Notes: generated by a model not told the origin, from the sequence alone. 64,000 nucleotides of DNA from Apus apus (GCF_020740795.1 NC_067285.1:21348241-21412240), one strand, 5' to 3'. Positions 25,116 to 40,350 are shown, counted from the first letter of the stretch. Translations and numbers: made by a program.

Positions 25116-28100
25116 TAGATATTTTGGAGAACAAAAACCCCTGATACCTTATCAAGCAGTTGTTAGAAAAAGCCTTTTAATCCAGTCCAATCTATTTTAC
25201 TGTGTGAAATTTGGAATAGTGGCCAAAACAGGCAAAAGGTACCTTGATTTTCATATGCAGTATATTTGTAAAAAATACATTTCAGAAATTAAAACATTAC
25301 AGAACACACACAGTATATACAGATGGAAGTTTCACATGTGCAAAGCAGATTGTATCATATAAACAAGTTTTCTGAAATATAGATATTTCATTTGATGTAA
25401 GAATGAAAACTAAGATGAAGACATAAGACTTGTATATGAACTTTCACGAAACTCCAACCTCTTTCAATTAAAAGTCTGAACTAAAATTTCTAAGTTATGA
25501 TTTGAAGAGACTGTTTATGTAAGTCTTACCAGATGCTACCACAAAGAACTACCTCCATACTGATTTAAAAAACCTATTAAATTCTTGCCTTACGGATTTT
25601 AATAGCTTGAAATCTTGGGATTTACTGGAAAAACAGCTGTTTTTCATTCAGTGAAAAGCAAAGACCATGATACAATTACCTTTTATCAAAACCAGTTTTA
25701 TGGAAATGTTATTGTTTTCATTCAGAAAGGTTATTTTATCTTTACCAGAAAAGTACTGTGAAACTACCAAATGCAAAAGGGATTATTTTGTGTCCTGCTG
25801 TGGCCTGGAGAGATCCACAAAAATATGAAAGAGACTCTTGTTAAGTACAAGCAGGCTCTGTCTTAATGGGTCACAGAAGCAAAAGCTGTGCAAAATGCAG
25901 TATAATACGAGCTAAACAGACCAGTTGGGTGTTGGGGTAAGAAAAAAGAATTATGTCAACAGCTTTAATATATTGTTTTTTCTCTGCCTGACAATGAAAT
26001 GACACTGTGAGTGGCACCAGAAGCTATCTACAAGAAAAAAATAGCAAGTGCTCCAGACAAGGTATATACCATGAAAGGAGCCTTTCTAAATTACCTGCGG
26101 GCTGCCCATTGGTAGAAAAAGAGCATGAGGAGATAAGTTCACAAAAGTTCCTCTCTTTGCAACTGGAAGACACCTGTTAAATATTAAATTAAAAGAGAAT
26201 CTGTGGATGCCAAGGGAAGTTACAACAGATTTAACCAATTGGTACATGTGGAGAGGAAAACACCCTTCTAGAACTTGTTCTTGTTGTTTTTTCAAAACAG
26301 AATAAAAAAGAGCAAGTTTGAGGGCATGTACACGTGCCTTCAAATTCAAAAATGAGGCCTGGCCTGACAGCACTGCAAAGTATCCAACCAACAACAAATG
26401 TTAAAGCCGCTGAAAGCATAGGTAAACAGTAGCCTTGCTCACCTTTGGACAATAGGATTTCAGCCTGGTCTGTAAATAAAAGGATGCTTACTTCAGAGAT
26501 TTAATTTATTTCAGCAGTGGTTCAACTGTTTCAATGCTCCTGTGGGTGTGAGCTCTGCTGAAAAACAACCAGCTACTTCTGTTACTCTCCTAAATCTGAT
26601 CCTGTACTGATGACCAAAACCACTTGGGAAACTAAAGACAAAAGGTGTCTGGCAGAAACCACATATCCTTCCAACAGTGACTCCCAAGAGCGCTGCAAAA
26701 TTAAGCACAAAGGATTACACAGCTTCTGGCTCAGTCTAGCTCAGAACAAAATTTAGAAAGCACAGCATCCTAAACTGGTGTTATATCCTGTGTACTTGGT
26801 TTATCCTTGTTTTTCCCCCTGTAAAGAGAAGTGCCCAGCCTAAATTAGTGTGTCCTGATCCCTTCAAGCAGAGCATCTCAAGGAATGAGACTGTGGGTGG
26901 AGCACAGAGAACCTTTGGGAAAAGGTCTCAGGCAGATGTCAGTGGCTCTAGATACTCTTCAGCTCCATCACATCTAGGAGGGGATGGGGATGTAACTGGG
27001 TCTCAGGATGGTATCATTTACATGTTTGCTTTCTTGCTTCTAATTATGTCTGTGATCCTTCAAGAGTGTAGCTGTGCCATACAGCAACCTTGGAGGCAGG
27101 GGTACAGCCCCACCCTGCCTTGTCCCCCTTGGAGATGTACTAAGGGTGTTCAAAGGAGAGGGTCTAAGGGACTGCAGGGCCTTAGGACATGGCACAAAAT
27201 TTCTGATGGACATTTGGGGCCACTCAGTGAATGACAAGCTGGGAAGCAGCAAGAGGAAAGTTGAGCATAAATTTTTTTCTGTTTTGTCTTCCCTAGTTCT
27301 CTGTGATTCTTTTTTCTTTTAGAAAAGTAAAATTTCTAGTACTTATTTAAATAAAATTTGGCTTGTTTTAGTGTTAAAATCCTTTGAGTTTTGGGAACTC
27401 GCCACAGGAAAAGGGTTAGACACATCCACCTCAAACATGTGGAGGACTCCATATCCTGCTATGACAACCCAGGATGGTCTCTGAGCCTTGCTTCTTCCCA
27501 CAGTCCCCAGTCCAGATTACACAGCTGACCCTACACCAGCACTACCTGCACCTGATCACAGGACAGAGCCTTCAGCTTCCAGTTCCACAGTAGAGTTATA
27601 TGCCATAGGCAGGCCACACCTCTAGCTGTCAAAACCTGTTGACACTGTTTCAGTCTTGCATTGCCCAGCATTGCAATGCTGTACAATGTGACTTGCTTTC
27701 CACATAATTCCCTAGATAATGAGCTGCAGACAAAAAGCTGCTGAAGGGACACAACTCCTAGTAAGACTTTGACTGAAGAGGGTCTGAAGAAGATTAGCAA
27801 CTTGGTACAGAAGCAGATGCAGACCCAGAACACCAGCAAGGCAATAAAAGGACAAAACCAAACATTGCCCTGTTTAAAAGTCCTCTCACTCAGAATAACC
27901 AGCCTTCAAGGAACAATCACCTGACATCTGAGTAAGCAACATCTACCTGCGAGAGCTGTCCTTATCAAGGGTTGCCACACCAGAGTGATATTTTCAGTAC
28001 CTTGTTACACCACAGTAAATGCTTTATTGATAAATCAATTACAAAATTTTCCTTCAATAATTGAAGAAAGCATTCAGACATTATCATCATCATCCATTGC

Positions 28101-29493
28101 TTAACCAGTATTACAACATACAGCACTTCCTCACACCTGTAAGGGAGACAGGAAAAAATAAGGATATTCTGTCCGGATTAAGGGTTTACGCATCCTTCCT
28201 CTGTCATTAAGAAAATAAATCATATGTGTGTGTGCACATGTGCAACCAAGTGGCTAATGTGGAAAAAAACTTACATTTCTGACCAATCAGGACTGAAGTC
28301 ACTCCATTTGAAACTAAACTGCTCTGAGCTTGAGCCAAAATGTGCATTCTTATTTTTTTGTAGTCACTCCAGGTTCTTCAATTCCAATACACTCTGGTGA
28401 CCCAGATACTCACCAATTAGGACAGCAATAGTAACACATCCTCTTGAGAAATCAAGTACATTAGAGTCTTACAGAAAACTTGGGAATTTCATACATATTA
28501 ATACACCAGTTAAAAATATTATTGTTATGATCCAAAATATCAGAACCTGAAAAGATGCAACTGGAAAATGGATGAAATCACATGGCTGTGGCACACTGTT
28601 CTTTGCAAATACTAATCTTGTCTTGCAGCTGACATCCGTGACAACTCCTAGGAGACACAGCAACTGATTAACATCACTTGGCTCTTGATGGAGTTGAAAA
28701 CTGTGTTGTACTGCAAAACCTTCTTATCAATGCATTTGATCCAGCTCAAGTCTTTTTGTTTCTTGATTACTAGAAAAAATCTTTCCTCGAATAAAAGTAT
28801 ATTAATATGTTTTTATATATCCAAACGGGTAGTATGAGCATAATTTTCTATAACACATGGCTTTCACTGACTAAATTTCACTATTTCCCCTTTCCATGGT
28901 ATGTCAGCTTCCCTGCATTTGCTTCTAAGGGCCCTCAAGTCTAGCATAATACTGACCTTCCCATTTTTAAGTGCATTATTAAGTCCTGCCCCAAATGCTG
29001 TTGGCGACAGCCTTCACCAGCTACATTATAAAGCAAGTACTCCTGTTTTCTCTCCCTCAAAGAAGATGGAAACAAAAAAAATAATAATAAACAAAACTAT
29101 CTGGTTATCCTCCAAATCACTCCTATCCTGCCAAGCACAGAGAAGCTCAGCAGCAAGGCAGCAGGTGTGCCAAAACCATTGTTCATCATGACAGCCACCA
29201 GTCTGCTTCCTTTGCTCCTCTGGCTGTTTGTCATGTTTCCTTGGCCTTAGACAAGGAACTCTCTTGTCCAGAATCAGCCTGTGTTCTTAAAACAGATAAA
29301 ACTCTGAGATTACTGACTGTAATCTACAGGAGTAACTACATTATAAATTAACATAAAGCCCTCTATGTCCACCACCACACTTCTCAATTTCTCGAAGAAA
29401 AGCAAGAGGTTTCTTGAACTGCCAGTTTAAAAGGAGGAGAGGAACTTGCTTTATCTCCCACTGGTTTAGTGAGCTGAATCAAACAAAAAATTA
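25116..29493 (-). other. Intronic sequence, no gene seen
   Basis: Unique sequence with scattered short open frames. The stretch 26830-27250 is somewhat GC-richer and has overlapping open frames on both strands, but neither shows recognisable protein features. A TG-rich microsatellite of about 15 bp lies near 28224. Confidence 0.55.
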
Positions 29494-30020
29494 TAGAATC
29501 AAAGTTCAAAAAGATCTCCAAAACCATGAAGTCCAACCATCTGACCTAAAACCCCTAACCACTAAACAACACGTCCACCTGTTTTTTGAACACCTCCAGG
29601 AATGGTGCCTCCACCACCTCCCTGGGCAGCCTCACCAGTTTCAATGCCTCACCAGTCTCTGTGAATAAATTTTTGCCTAATATCCAATGTGAACCTCCCC
29701 TGGCACAAGTTGACCCACTCCCTCTTGTCCTATCATTAGTCACTAGGGAGAAGAGGCCAACACCCACCTCACTACAATTTCCTTTCAGGGAGCTGTAAAG
29801 AGCAATGAAGTCTCCCCTCAGCCTCCTCTTTTCCAGACTTAACAGCCCCAGCTCTCTCAGCCTCTCCTCATGAGACATGTTCTCCAGACTCCTAATCAGC
29901 CTAGTTGCCCTTCTTTGCACCCTCTCCAGCATCTCGACGTCCTTTCTATACTGTGGTGCCCAAAACTGCGCACAGTGCTCAAGGTGCAGCCTCACCAAGG
30001 CCAACTAGAGCAGCAGGATA
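29494..30020 (-). mobile_element. CR1 LINE fragment retaining an open ORF2 C-terminus
   Basis: This is a minus-oriented CR1 of a different subfamily from the copy at 24.5 kb. On the minus strand it encodes an uninterrupted 149-codon frame (29555-30004). Its segments match the C-terminus of CR1 ORF2, the endonuclease/reverse-transcriptase polyprotein, just past the RT domain: [56 protein letters not shown] and [15 protein letters not shown]. The copy is 5'-truncated and holds no RT catalytic motif, so it cannot mobilise itself. The apparent start Met is only the first Met in a truncated frame. The tail at 29494 is degenerate (TAGAATCAAAG). Confidence 0.92.
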
Positions 30021-33000
30021 GAAGTTAGAGTGAGACTTCCCCTTCTAGATGCAAATCAGCTGAGCCTTGCCTCAGCAGACAATGATCAGTATCTCAGGTA
30101 GCCTAACGCACTCCAGGAATACAAACAAGTTATTCCTTTAAAAAATATAAATTGGATGCATTTGAATAGACAGAATGTGTTTATTATACTGATGAGTAGT
30201 GAAAATTATTCATAGATTATTTCATTTCCCCTTTCCCTCTGGTGACCAACTCTAGAACTGGATTTACAATTTTGTAGGATTAAAACCTCTGCTTAGTGTC
30301 ACCAAATGCATGAAAATAGTTTGTGGTTTTATACAAATCTACAAATTTAACCAAAGATATACTTCATGCTAAGCTGAGGCAGTGAGAAGTATGGAATAGT
30401 AGTGGTACTTATTCACAGAATAATTACTATTTTGGAAACAAGACACTTTACAGAAGGCAGGGGATCAGGAAACTACCCAAGCAAGCTGACTTTCACAAAT
30501 GAACACATTAAAATAATCAAAAAGCTCTACATATATACATATATTTAATACCTTATTTCATTACCAACTTTCTAACACAGAATTAAACAAGTACAGGGAA
30601 GCAAAACCACATCAAAATTGTCAAAAAAGTAGGCAGCAGAGCTTCTGACTAGGTAATAGTTATAGTGTAAAGTAAGAATCAAAATGAACTACCAATATCC
30701 CTTCCTGCTGTGACAAACATTAAGGTGAGAAGAGATTCTCACTGACTTAATTTTCAAATTTATAACGGAAGCTATTAGTCAGACAAAGCTATGATATGGT
30801 GGACCCACAGGCAGCTTATGTCTTATAAAGTGCCTTTCACACAGGTAGCAGAACATAAAATGTACACATACAAACAGCATTACTCAGCAGGACTAGACTT
30901 CAGAAAAGCAAACTACTAACAAACTGAAGCAATACTTTTTCTTTGCATCTTAGAAACAAAGACAATTCATATTGAGTTGCAGTATTTTCTACCTTTCAGT
31001 ACCTCATATAGGAGAGAACCCCTGCGACAACTTTGATTCAATCAAAAAAAGTCATGTCCCAGCAATGGTGACACTGAATTAAAATCAGCAAGACCTACCT
31101 TCAGAAGTCACTTTCTATTGCATGAACTCCATACTGATACTGCAACAAAAGCTGGAGATCACAGCACACTGATAAAACTCTCAAAAGGACTCACTGCTAG
31201 GGTAACTGTTCTGAGTAATACTTGCAAAGAAAAATTACTTAAGGGAGGAAGAAAGAGCTAGAATAGCGTGGGAGCGGACAACCTGCTGTTTCAAACAATA
31301 GGAAGCTGTTAAAACAAAAAAACAAAGGCCTGCTTCAGCACAGGAAGGTCTCGTTTGAAAAGCGTTGCCCCCGCTGCCACCCAGCAGGCAGGCAGGCAGC
31401 TCCGACAAGAGCACCAACAATTCCCTTCCAAAACAGGGTCAAGCAAGAGGGATGAACGTTTCCCAAACTCTTGTATAAAAAAATTCAGATTGGGGGCAGA
31501 GGAGGGAGAGACAGGGCTATAAGGTATTACTTCATTTTACAGCAGCAACCTGTGCAAAGATATAACTCCCCTCAATGCAACAAGTGAACTGGTGAGGTTC
31601 CTGCAAACTGTGTCGTTAAACATGACAGATGTTTTCTCATTGGAGAGGTTGAGAATCAGGAGTGACGGTGTAGCCATTTCACCAAAAAAATGCAAAGGAA
31701 TCAAAACACAGCTTCACTTTTGATCCCCTGGTTTAGAGCCCTGCGGTTGCAATGGAAATTTAAAGCATTTTTTAAAGAACAATGATTGCAGGACAATTCC
31801 TGGAACCATCCCCTGTGGTGCAAAGACAGTGATACTGATCAAGGATAAAAAGCGGTTTGTTCAGAGAACCAGCTTCCTACCCCCAAGACCTCCCATAAGC
31901 TCAGTTATTTAAACTCAAAAGCAGCATCACTACATGATTATTCACAGACTCTCTTACAGTACATACAGCTCCAGGACACTGGTGCCATCTGCATTCAGCA
32001 TCAATTTGTACTTCTAACATGGTCACATTCATAGCACAGACAGGGAGAATTACTGTATACCCAAGACCAAAATAACTTTAAAGAAAACTTTGATTATGTT
32101 ACAAAAAACAATGAGCACTTGGCGTTTCTGTTCTAGCACAATATAATGCTAACAAACAGAATCAGATCGAAATATAATAATGCTTTGGACCATACAAGGT
32201 ACTGAAGATACTATTCCCAATGGGACCATTTACCTAGTAGAAACAAACAATGCAAAAAGGAAGCAGTTGGAATACAATTAAATTGGTTTGCCTTAAGAAC
32301 AATCCAGTCTTGCAGGACAGAGGGGGCTGAGCCAAGTTTTAACTACGCCTTTCCATAAGGAGAGTTTTGGTGAGACAAAAATGTTAGAAGAAGAAAGAAG
32401 AGAAAAAATACCACTAAGGCACAATACTTAAAGCGGTGTTTTACTTCATCATGCTTCTACATGCTTTTTTTAAAGGTTTAGTTTATTTGAAATATGCACA
32501 CATAAATCTAATGTTCTAAACTTTACTAATAGTGGCATAATTATGAACAAAAAGCAGTACAATGTTCAGTAGCCATACTGGGCTGAAAACATGCTCCACA
32601 GCTGCCTGTGGTTATAATGTCATGTTAATTTTGTTGCACACTTTTGTCAAACAGCTTGTTTCAGGCATGCCAAAACACTTAAAAGCATGATTTGCAATAC
32701 TAACACAGGCCTTTTCCAGGCAAAACCAATATGCCAACCCTCGTTTTTGCCATACAGAAAGACTGATCAAGCCTTCCAGGTGTCCTGCACCATTACTTGG
32801 ATCTGAAGGCTTCCTTTCAAATGTCCATACAAGTCTTACCAAGAGTTAGCAGGTCCATTTGCTCAAGTAGCATTATGTCCAGGACTCTATGACCTGAGGT
32901 TGGCAAGCACCCTTGCAGAGAAAACACTAGTTACTTCTTCCTTCTTCCTCCTCACTCCAAAGGAAGAAGCATTCACCTTTCCTTCTCAGACACATTCCTA

Positions 33001-36000
33001 TGACTCAACTGATTTCCTTGCTGAGGTGGTGTGGGCCAACACTCACAAAATGACAGAAGCACCTACATCAGAAATACCAAGAGTTTTGCAGTATGATGTT
33101 TACAAATTCCTATTTGCTTCAGGCTTAGTTTCCATAATTTCAGAACTCTGTTTTTTGCTAAAATGCTTCAGGTGACCACATATACCTGAGTAACTCCTAG
33201 AAGTATGGATCAAATTTTGGACATTTTCCAGTACCTGATCTGACACCATTTTACGCAGTTCCTCAGCATGTGGAGAACTGAGATGAACAGTTACCAGTCT
33301 GAAAAATACCTCATTCTTTCAATATTTCATTTTGTGAAGAAGCATGAAAATTATTTCTAGCAGCTCTCTTTAAAGCGAGTTCAGTTCTTCATCACACCTA
33401 AAATTAAAACTTTTAAAAATCATATGAACAGCTAAGGGTTTTATGACTAAAACAAAGCCCCCTGCATCAGACAGAAATTAAGATTTCACTCCCTGCTGCT
33501 GATAGTCAAACAGTTCAGAAAGCAAGCAGGGCTCCATGCCCCAAACAGAAGCAAGGGGACACATCCCTAGTGAAAACGTAACAGCACTGCTGTGATTTGC
33601 CAAACACGTCAGCTAAGCATCTGACTCACTGCCACCAAACTAAGAATTCAGAGCAATTACCACATTTCAGCACAGAACAGGAAGAAAGAAAAGAAGAAAA
33701 AGAACACTTCCACTCTTCTAACATTTCACCTAAATTAGGCCAGCACAGCAACCCTCAAATAGCTCTGGTCAAGTACTACAGCCCTAGGGCTACCAGGACC
33801 TGACAGCAGTGCTACCTGTTATACAGCCACCCACATAGTGGCCTCAGACTGAAATGAGGCAGGAAAACAAGACAAGATATAGCAACAGAAACAACTCTGG
33901 AATCTCTCTCCCTTCTCGATTTTCTGCTTTGGTTCAGATATCAGCAATATGAGAAGCAAATGTATCTGCAAACAACCTAATCTATTAAAAGCATGTATGT
34001 GTACAGCTAAGCAGATTACAAAAGCAGAAGTTAAAAAAAAACTGAAGAAACAAAGTATAGATGACAGAGAGCTGCAATAATCATTCTGACAGCAACACTG
34101 AAAACAGTTCTTTTCCCAGTGTCTGCAGTCATATGATTTTGGCTTCCTTCTGCCATTGGAGATCATGTAGCTTCTCATCCAGCAAAGGCTATGCTAGCCC
34201 TTCCCTTCACCTTGGAATAATTTTCCACCACAGCACACCTACTCAGAGCTGTAAGTGTCAGCACATTTAGTAAAGTTTAAATATCTTAAGTTTGTCTACA
34301 TGGAGAAGTTTATCAGGAATAAGTCATTTGTGGTGAAAAAGCACCTTGATTGCCTTAAACAAAGAAGCTGGTTGCAGAAGTTCCTGCCCACCTTTCACAG
34401 GTCACTCAATTCCTGCTCTCATCTGATGCTCTGTTCTGCAGATGGCAGCCTGTGTAGGACCACATTATAAAGTGCATCATGAAAACAATCTGGGTTAAAC
34501 ATAACCAGAAAAAAAAAAAACATGCAGGTAGCTATTTTTATATTTTCAGTTATTCAGAATAAAGGGCAGTCCTGCAGTAAGCAGTTTTAATCAGCACAAC
34601 ACTGACCAGGAAACTACTAGGGGTACAGCAAGAGAAATAGTAGTTAAGGTAGCTTCTTTCATGAGCTTTGCCACCAAAGCCAAGACATGGTACAGATGCA
34701 TTAATTCCTTGTACAGGTAACAGTGCATTCTATGATAAAGCTACACTAACCAGACAGCTGCTATCAGCGTGGATCCATTCACCGTCACGTGCACCCTCTG
34801 CTCCCCTTATGCTGATGCTGGGCAGTCCGCTAAATGAACTACTACAGGGGAATAAATCAGCAAAAAGCAATTCTACCAATGGAAATAAAAATTACAGGGT
34901 TTTCTTCATCAGCTAGTTCACTCAGGATTCAGAGAAGCAGGCTTGATGAGCAATGCCTCTTGGCCTGAAGATTCTCTTACCCAGATAGCAAAGCTGCAGT
35001 CAGATGCATGTGTGGCAATCAGTAACACAAACTAAAGGTGTGGTTTTGTTTAACTGTGTGAAACACCAGGCTGTGTCAGTCTGTTTACTTTCCCTATCCT
35101 CATGCTCCCACTGCTTCCGAGTATGGCATTGAGTTGCAAGCCAGTTGCATGAGCCACTTCAACTGAGAGCAGCCACGTCACACAGCTGAGCAAGGAGGGA
35201 GCAGAAGCTACCAGCAGAGACCCAACAACGTGCCCAGCCCTTTCCTGAAGCAGGCACAGTGAAACTGCATGAGGTTAACACCAGACTGCACTCCAAGAAA
35301 GATCAGTTCAAAACAACTGCTGCAAATTACAACCCCTGGTTAATCTTCTCTAGCCTTTTTAAGTAAGTGCATTCTTCTAGGACAGTGGGTTTTAATTTAC
35401 AGTACGAATCCTCTAGACTTTTAAGAAGCCTGAAAACAGATGTTTGCCCCCTTCATCAAAAAACCTTTGCAGTCAAAAAAGTTAATTTTGTGAAGTGGAT
35501 ACAAAGCAGTGACCATCATCATTTTTTGAAGGGTGGGGAGGGTGGTTCGAGGAAGAGAAGCTCATGTTCCCACATCAGCAGTGTATTTTTCAAGTGGAGG
35601 GAAAAAAGCCAACAAAAATCTAACAACAGTCTGACAAACTTCAGCACAATGTGTTCAAATATATTAGGCAAACCCACACACTGTACTCAGCTGACCTTCC
35701 CCACATGGCAAGACAATTGTTTAAATACTGTTTGAAGTCGGGGGGGGAAAAGCACAGCAAAGTCTTCATTTTACTTTGTCAACACAGCTTGTTTTGGTAG
35801 GGTGGACACAGCCTTAAACCAAATGGACCCATATAGTCAAAACTAATGAAAATCAATACTGCTTTCTCCATTACCATCTGAGCTATTAAATTATTTTATT
35901 AAAATCAGGTTACCTAGAGATATTAAAGTAATTTGTAAATTACAAGATGAGCAAAAAGCTTTTTTTTCTACTTCTCAATATGGCTAAAGAATAACAAAAC

Positions 36001-39000
36001 ATCCTGTTGTTTTGGTAGTTATCAAGCAAGAATCAGAAATACTTTTCAGGACTATTCAGAGACTGGCTAACGTGAGGGCAGAGCTTTAATGCCCTTCACC
36101 TTCCTTCAGCCTCCCAATTGCTCATTCTCATCCTTGCGCAACCCTTTCCAATATGGCAACACAACCATTCGTGTGGTGACAGAGGCAACCTCATTAGGGT
36201 AAACAGCAACTGGGTGGAAAGACAGGCCAGGGTAGTTTGAAGTGAGATCTCTTCCTCAACATTCCCTACACGGTCCCACAAGTATTTGTTGTTTAGGGTG
36301 GCTCAGTGCAGTAGCACCAGCTAAATTACTTGAGAAGCTATGGCCTGTAGTCTAAAGCAAAATCTAAACTAGCTTTAAAAATAAGCTTAGGAGCAGTAAA
36401 GTGCAAAGGCTTCCTTTGTATATAAAGTACAGTCTTCAGCTATCAAACCTCGTGGTTTGACAAATTAATCTGGCCCACTCACAACTTTAAGAGTAAAAAC
36501 TGTGTATATACAGTCTGTATACACAATATTTTCCACTTAAATGAAAAAAGATGTGTATTTTTTCTTATGTGTATGTACTGCAAGACAGAGTGCTCCTCAT
36601 TGAATGAAACCAGTCTTCCTTCTGGCAGATGACTCAAAACAAGAAAAGAAATACTAGGAGAAAAACAAAGCATTAGTAAACTGAGCACATCATTATCAAC
36701 ATATCCTGCTAGTAGTTTGGCTTTTTACATTGAGGAATTCAAGGAACCCTAACCTAGTGCTTCAAACTAGTTTTACCTGCAGCACAGGGAGGTCTGAGAG
36801 TCCTGTAGACAGAGTTTAAAGGTCACCAAAAACAAACAGGAACCAAAATACCACTCTTTACCAAAGACGTACCCCCACAAATACCACAGATAACTGCATT
36901 TCTTGTTGCTATTACACTCCTAAAACCAAAACAAAATCAAGGAAAGCAATTCTACTGCTTACTTATTCCTAGTGACTGCAAAACACTGTGTACTGTATTT
37001 AATCCATCCTGCTTTCTGTGGCTTTCACCTCAGTATGCGGACCAGCACCAAAAGCGTTTTTTATAAATATCCTAACAAAAACAGACGGTGCAAGTTCTTG
37101 ACTACAAGTAACACACCAGTTCACAGATGCTTGTTAATCAAACAAAGCACTAAATTAAACTTCTTGGTTAAAGCATGAGCAAGTTCTCTGAATGAGTGTG
37201 ATGCCATGTCATGGCCAAATCAACAGAGAAGTCTCCCATGACCCGTGCAGGTGAGACAAACAGACAAAGTGTTTTATGCCCTAAAAGGCATGGCACAAAT
37301 TTTGTTTCCCTGTAAGAAAAAAAAAATCCTGTGGTTTAAATATGACCCTAAGACATTCAGGAATTAATCTACAGTTTGACTAAGTTGGGAATCAGAAAAT
37401 AACTATTTCTGTCTGAAGTACACACATGGCATTGGACCAGTATAACTGGAGTGACAAATCCATATCTATCCACTTTTCCCAGTGTCATCAAGAACTTACA
37501 CTATTTTGTGACCCTAAATTATGGCACCCAAACTGTAAACCTCGATACATCTGATTTTAGCAATGCTGTTGCCCTTGACTGCTTCATTTGTCTGCATCAA
37601 ATAAAAGTAATGACATTAAAACCAAAAAGATGACAACAGGTTGGAGGTGGAAGATTAACTTTGGAAACTAACTTACACTAGTGTGAAACCAAAATGGAAG
37701 TAAGCTCATAAAAAAGTCCTCCTTTCCTATATTTGTTTGTACCCTTTGATATTCTAGTTCCTTGGCTTCATGAGTTTACTTTTGTATCACTTAATTTAGC
37801 AACAGAAATAACAAGATCCCAAAGCCACAGTTATCAAGAAGGTAACAAGACTCATATAACACTTTATATCTTACAGTATTTTAAACTTCCTCCACTAATT
37901 ATTTTTCATTCTCTCTTATTTTTAATATTTGTCCTATGACTGAACCTTGGCAGAGTGACATGTAGTCTGTTTGTATAGCACAGAACTCCCGAGAGCATTT
38001 ACATCCATACAACAATATTGGAAAAGCTGAAAACAACAGTGAATGGCACAGGTGATTCCAGGAATCACCCCAGTCATGGAGGGAGGGGTATATCAATATT
38101 TTAAACAATTATGAATTGCAAAATAAAATAAGTAAATCCTCTACGAAAACCTGCCATTAGAAAGTACGGGGGAAGTAACAGCACTTCTTATCCTTTCACC
38201 TTGAAATGTTCTCTAATAATTTAATTAGAATACCAAATATTTCTTAAAACTGCATACACCTACAAAACCTGTTGCAGATGCTTAAAATCCAGTTACTTTT
38301 TCAACACTATATATCATCACAAATGAGGGTTATTGTTTTTTTTCACAGCCAATGAAATTAAATTGGCTTAACATGCTAAAGTATCAACAAGGAGGACACA
38401 AAACAGCTGATGACTTCCAGAGGAAACAATGAACCACTTGTCAAAAATCTATGGATAGTCACACCCATCACAGTAATAGGTGCCATAATGAAAAAATATA
38501 CTTAGCAGGTAAAGAGATTTTCAGGTAGAGAAGTAATTGACCGGATTTCACCCTGTAGCCTAATCCTACTATGTTGTGGATTACTTAGTTGTTCACCTTA
38601 GCCTGGCATCCTAAGCTGCATCACCCTTTTATACTACAAATCTGCTTCAGACAGAACACCAGTACTCTCTGCCTAAGTATGCAAAAAAAATACTACTCAT
38701 TAAACACTATTGCAATATGACGTTCACTCAGAGGTTCCTCTCCACTGGGTGTGTGGTGCATGCAAAGCACAAGTATAGATTAATATACCTAAATATAAAG
38801 ACTCCATTGGTCTTAAACCGTGCTGTATTAACATATGTCATGCCTTAAAAAAAGCACTACTAATATAAGTCAACTAGGATAAGGCAGATTCCAGGAGAAA
38901 GGTCATTGCTGCCCATCTATCCATGCAGGGTACCCACTACAAAGTGCAGTGTAGAATACCAAGTACAGTATGAACATCAGCAGCTAAATTTAGAGAATAC

Positions 39001-40100
39001 GCTATCAAGGCAATAGATGAAAGAAACCTGCAGAAAGATGGATTCAAAGGTGTGCATTCAAAACTAAAAATAGTACATATCATACATACAGCCATACATA
39101 AAAGTAACTTTTTTTATTGCAATGAGGAGCTACTGCAGAAACCTGCTCTGCAGATTTAAAGACTAAATCTGCTTTGGATCTAATGCAGAAATTAGATGTG
39201 ATAGAGATGGCCTTTCCAATTCAAGACTTCAAAGGGAAGTCTTAGCCTACATTTTTAGCATAAGAATTCCAGAGAGACCTCACCTTCCTCTAAGTCAAGA
39301 GTAAAGCCTGATAAAGTCTTGTTTTACATCCTCACCTCTTTCTGCTACCCAGAAAATGAGAGGCCCTCCTGTCTACATTATCCTAATGTGATAATTCACT
39401 TGAGCATGGAAACTTTTACCATTTTTATTTCTGTCAATTTTAACTTATCTGGTGAAAAGTGAACATTAGACAAGACATTAGAACTGCCAATAAAAAGTCT
39501 ATTTATCTGGATAGTAAGTGAATGTTCAAATAAAGGTTTCAGTGTCTCTCTACCCTTATCAAAAAGAAAAAAACATTTAAAAAAATCATACAACAAACAA
39601 ACAAAACACAAACAGAAACCCAAAAGGTACAACCAAAGCCATAACCAAAACTTTGCCTTTCTTCACCAGAACTATCAAATGCGATTCCTGTAAATATGAA
39701 GATTCAAGTGGTGTAAATTCCACACGGGCTTGCACATTCCCACTTAATTGGCAAAGGGCACGGCCATTTCCCTTCTCCATACAGATGGGCACCATCTCCC
39801 CATTGGCAGGGGAGGAAGCGCAGCCGTAAGACACCTTGCGCTCCAGAGCAAGCTCCTGAGCTCCAGACTCCGGTCTTTTGAACTGCCTTGAATTACCCAA
39901 GAATTGAGAGTTAAATTTAACACAGCACCTTCTACCAAGGGCAGCAGGCACACGGTGCAATTCATCACCACGAGAAACAGAAACACAACTAAGGCAGGAG
40001 TCGGGGTTAATTTACTCTCCCAGCAACAGCTGAAACAAGTAAATACAAGTTAAGCGCAGAACACTACGCATGCCTATACAAAAACAGCTAAGAAAGCTGT
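30021..40100 (-). other. Intronic sequence between CR1 and the proximal CpG island, no gene seen
   Basis: Ten kilobases of AT-rich DNA with no recognised CR1, RNA gene or splice-bounded coding block. GC content rises from about 39.7 kb toward the island. A C/A-rich patch lies at 39590-39650. Confidence 0.55.
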
Positions 40101-40305
40101 TTGCGGGCAATGAAGCACCCTGCGCACAGCACATCTTCCCAGCCTAGCCCGCGGAAGGGACGACCCCACGCTCACTCGCACGGCACAACGCACACCGACC
40201 GAGCCGACACCTGCCGCAACGCCCCGGCCCCGAGCAGCCTCCCGGGCAGCCGCGCCCCCCGCGCCCGGCGGCACCGCGCCCCCCGCGCGCGCCCCCCGCA
40301 CTCAC

Positions 40306-40350
40306 CGCAGCCCGCCCCGCCGCGCGCCCAGCGCGGGAGCGGCAGCGCGA
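40306..40350 (-). other. USP54: Candidate non-coding first exon (proximal)
   Basis: The donor is GCTGCG|GTGAGTGC, with the exon's last base at 40306 and GT at 40305-40304. The transcription start is not determined. The right limit given is just downstream of the GC box. If initiation instead follows the TTTAAGG near 40424, the exon would extend to about 40395. No ATG occurs on the minus strand between 40440 and 40306, so this leader would lack an upstream ORF. Confidence 0.45.

Noticed and set aside
24431..25362. Open frames of 136-138 codons on the plus strand
   Set aside because: They run antisense through the CR1 copy at 24536-25115, a known repeat.
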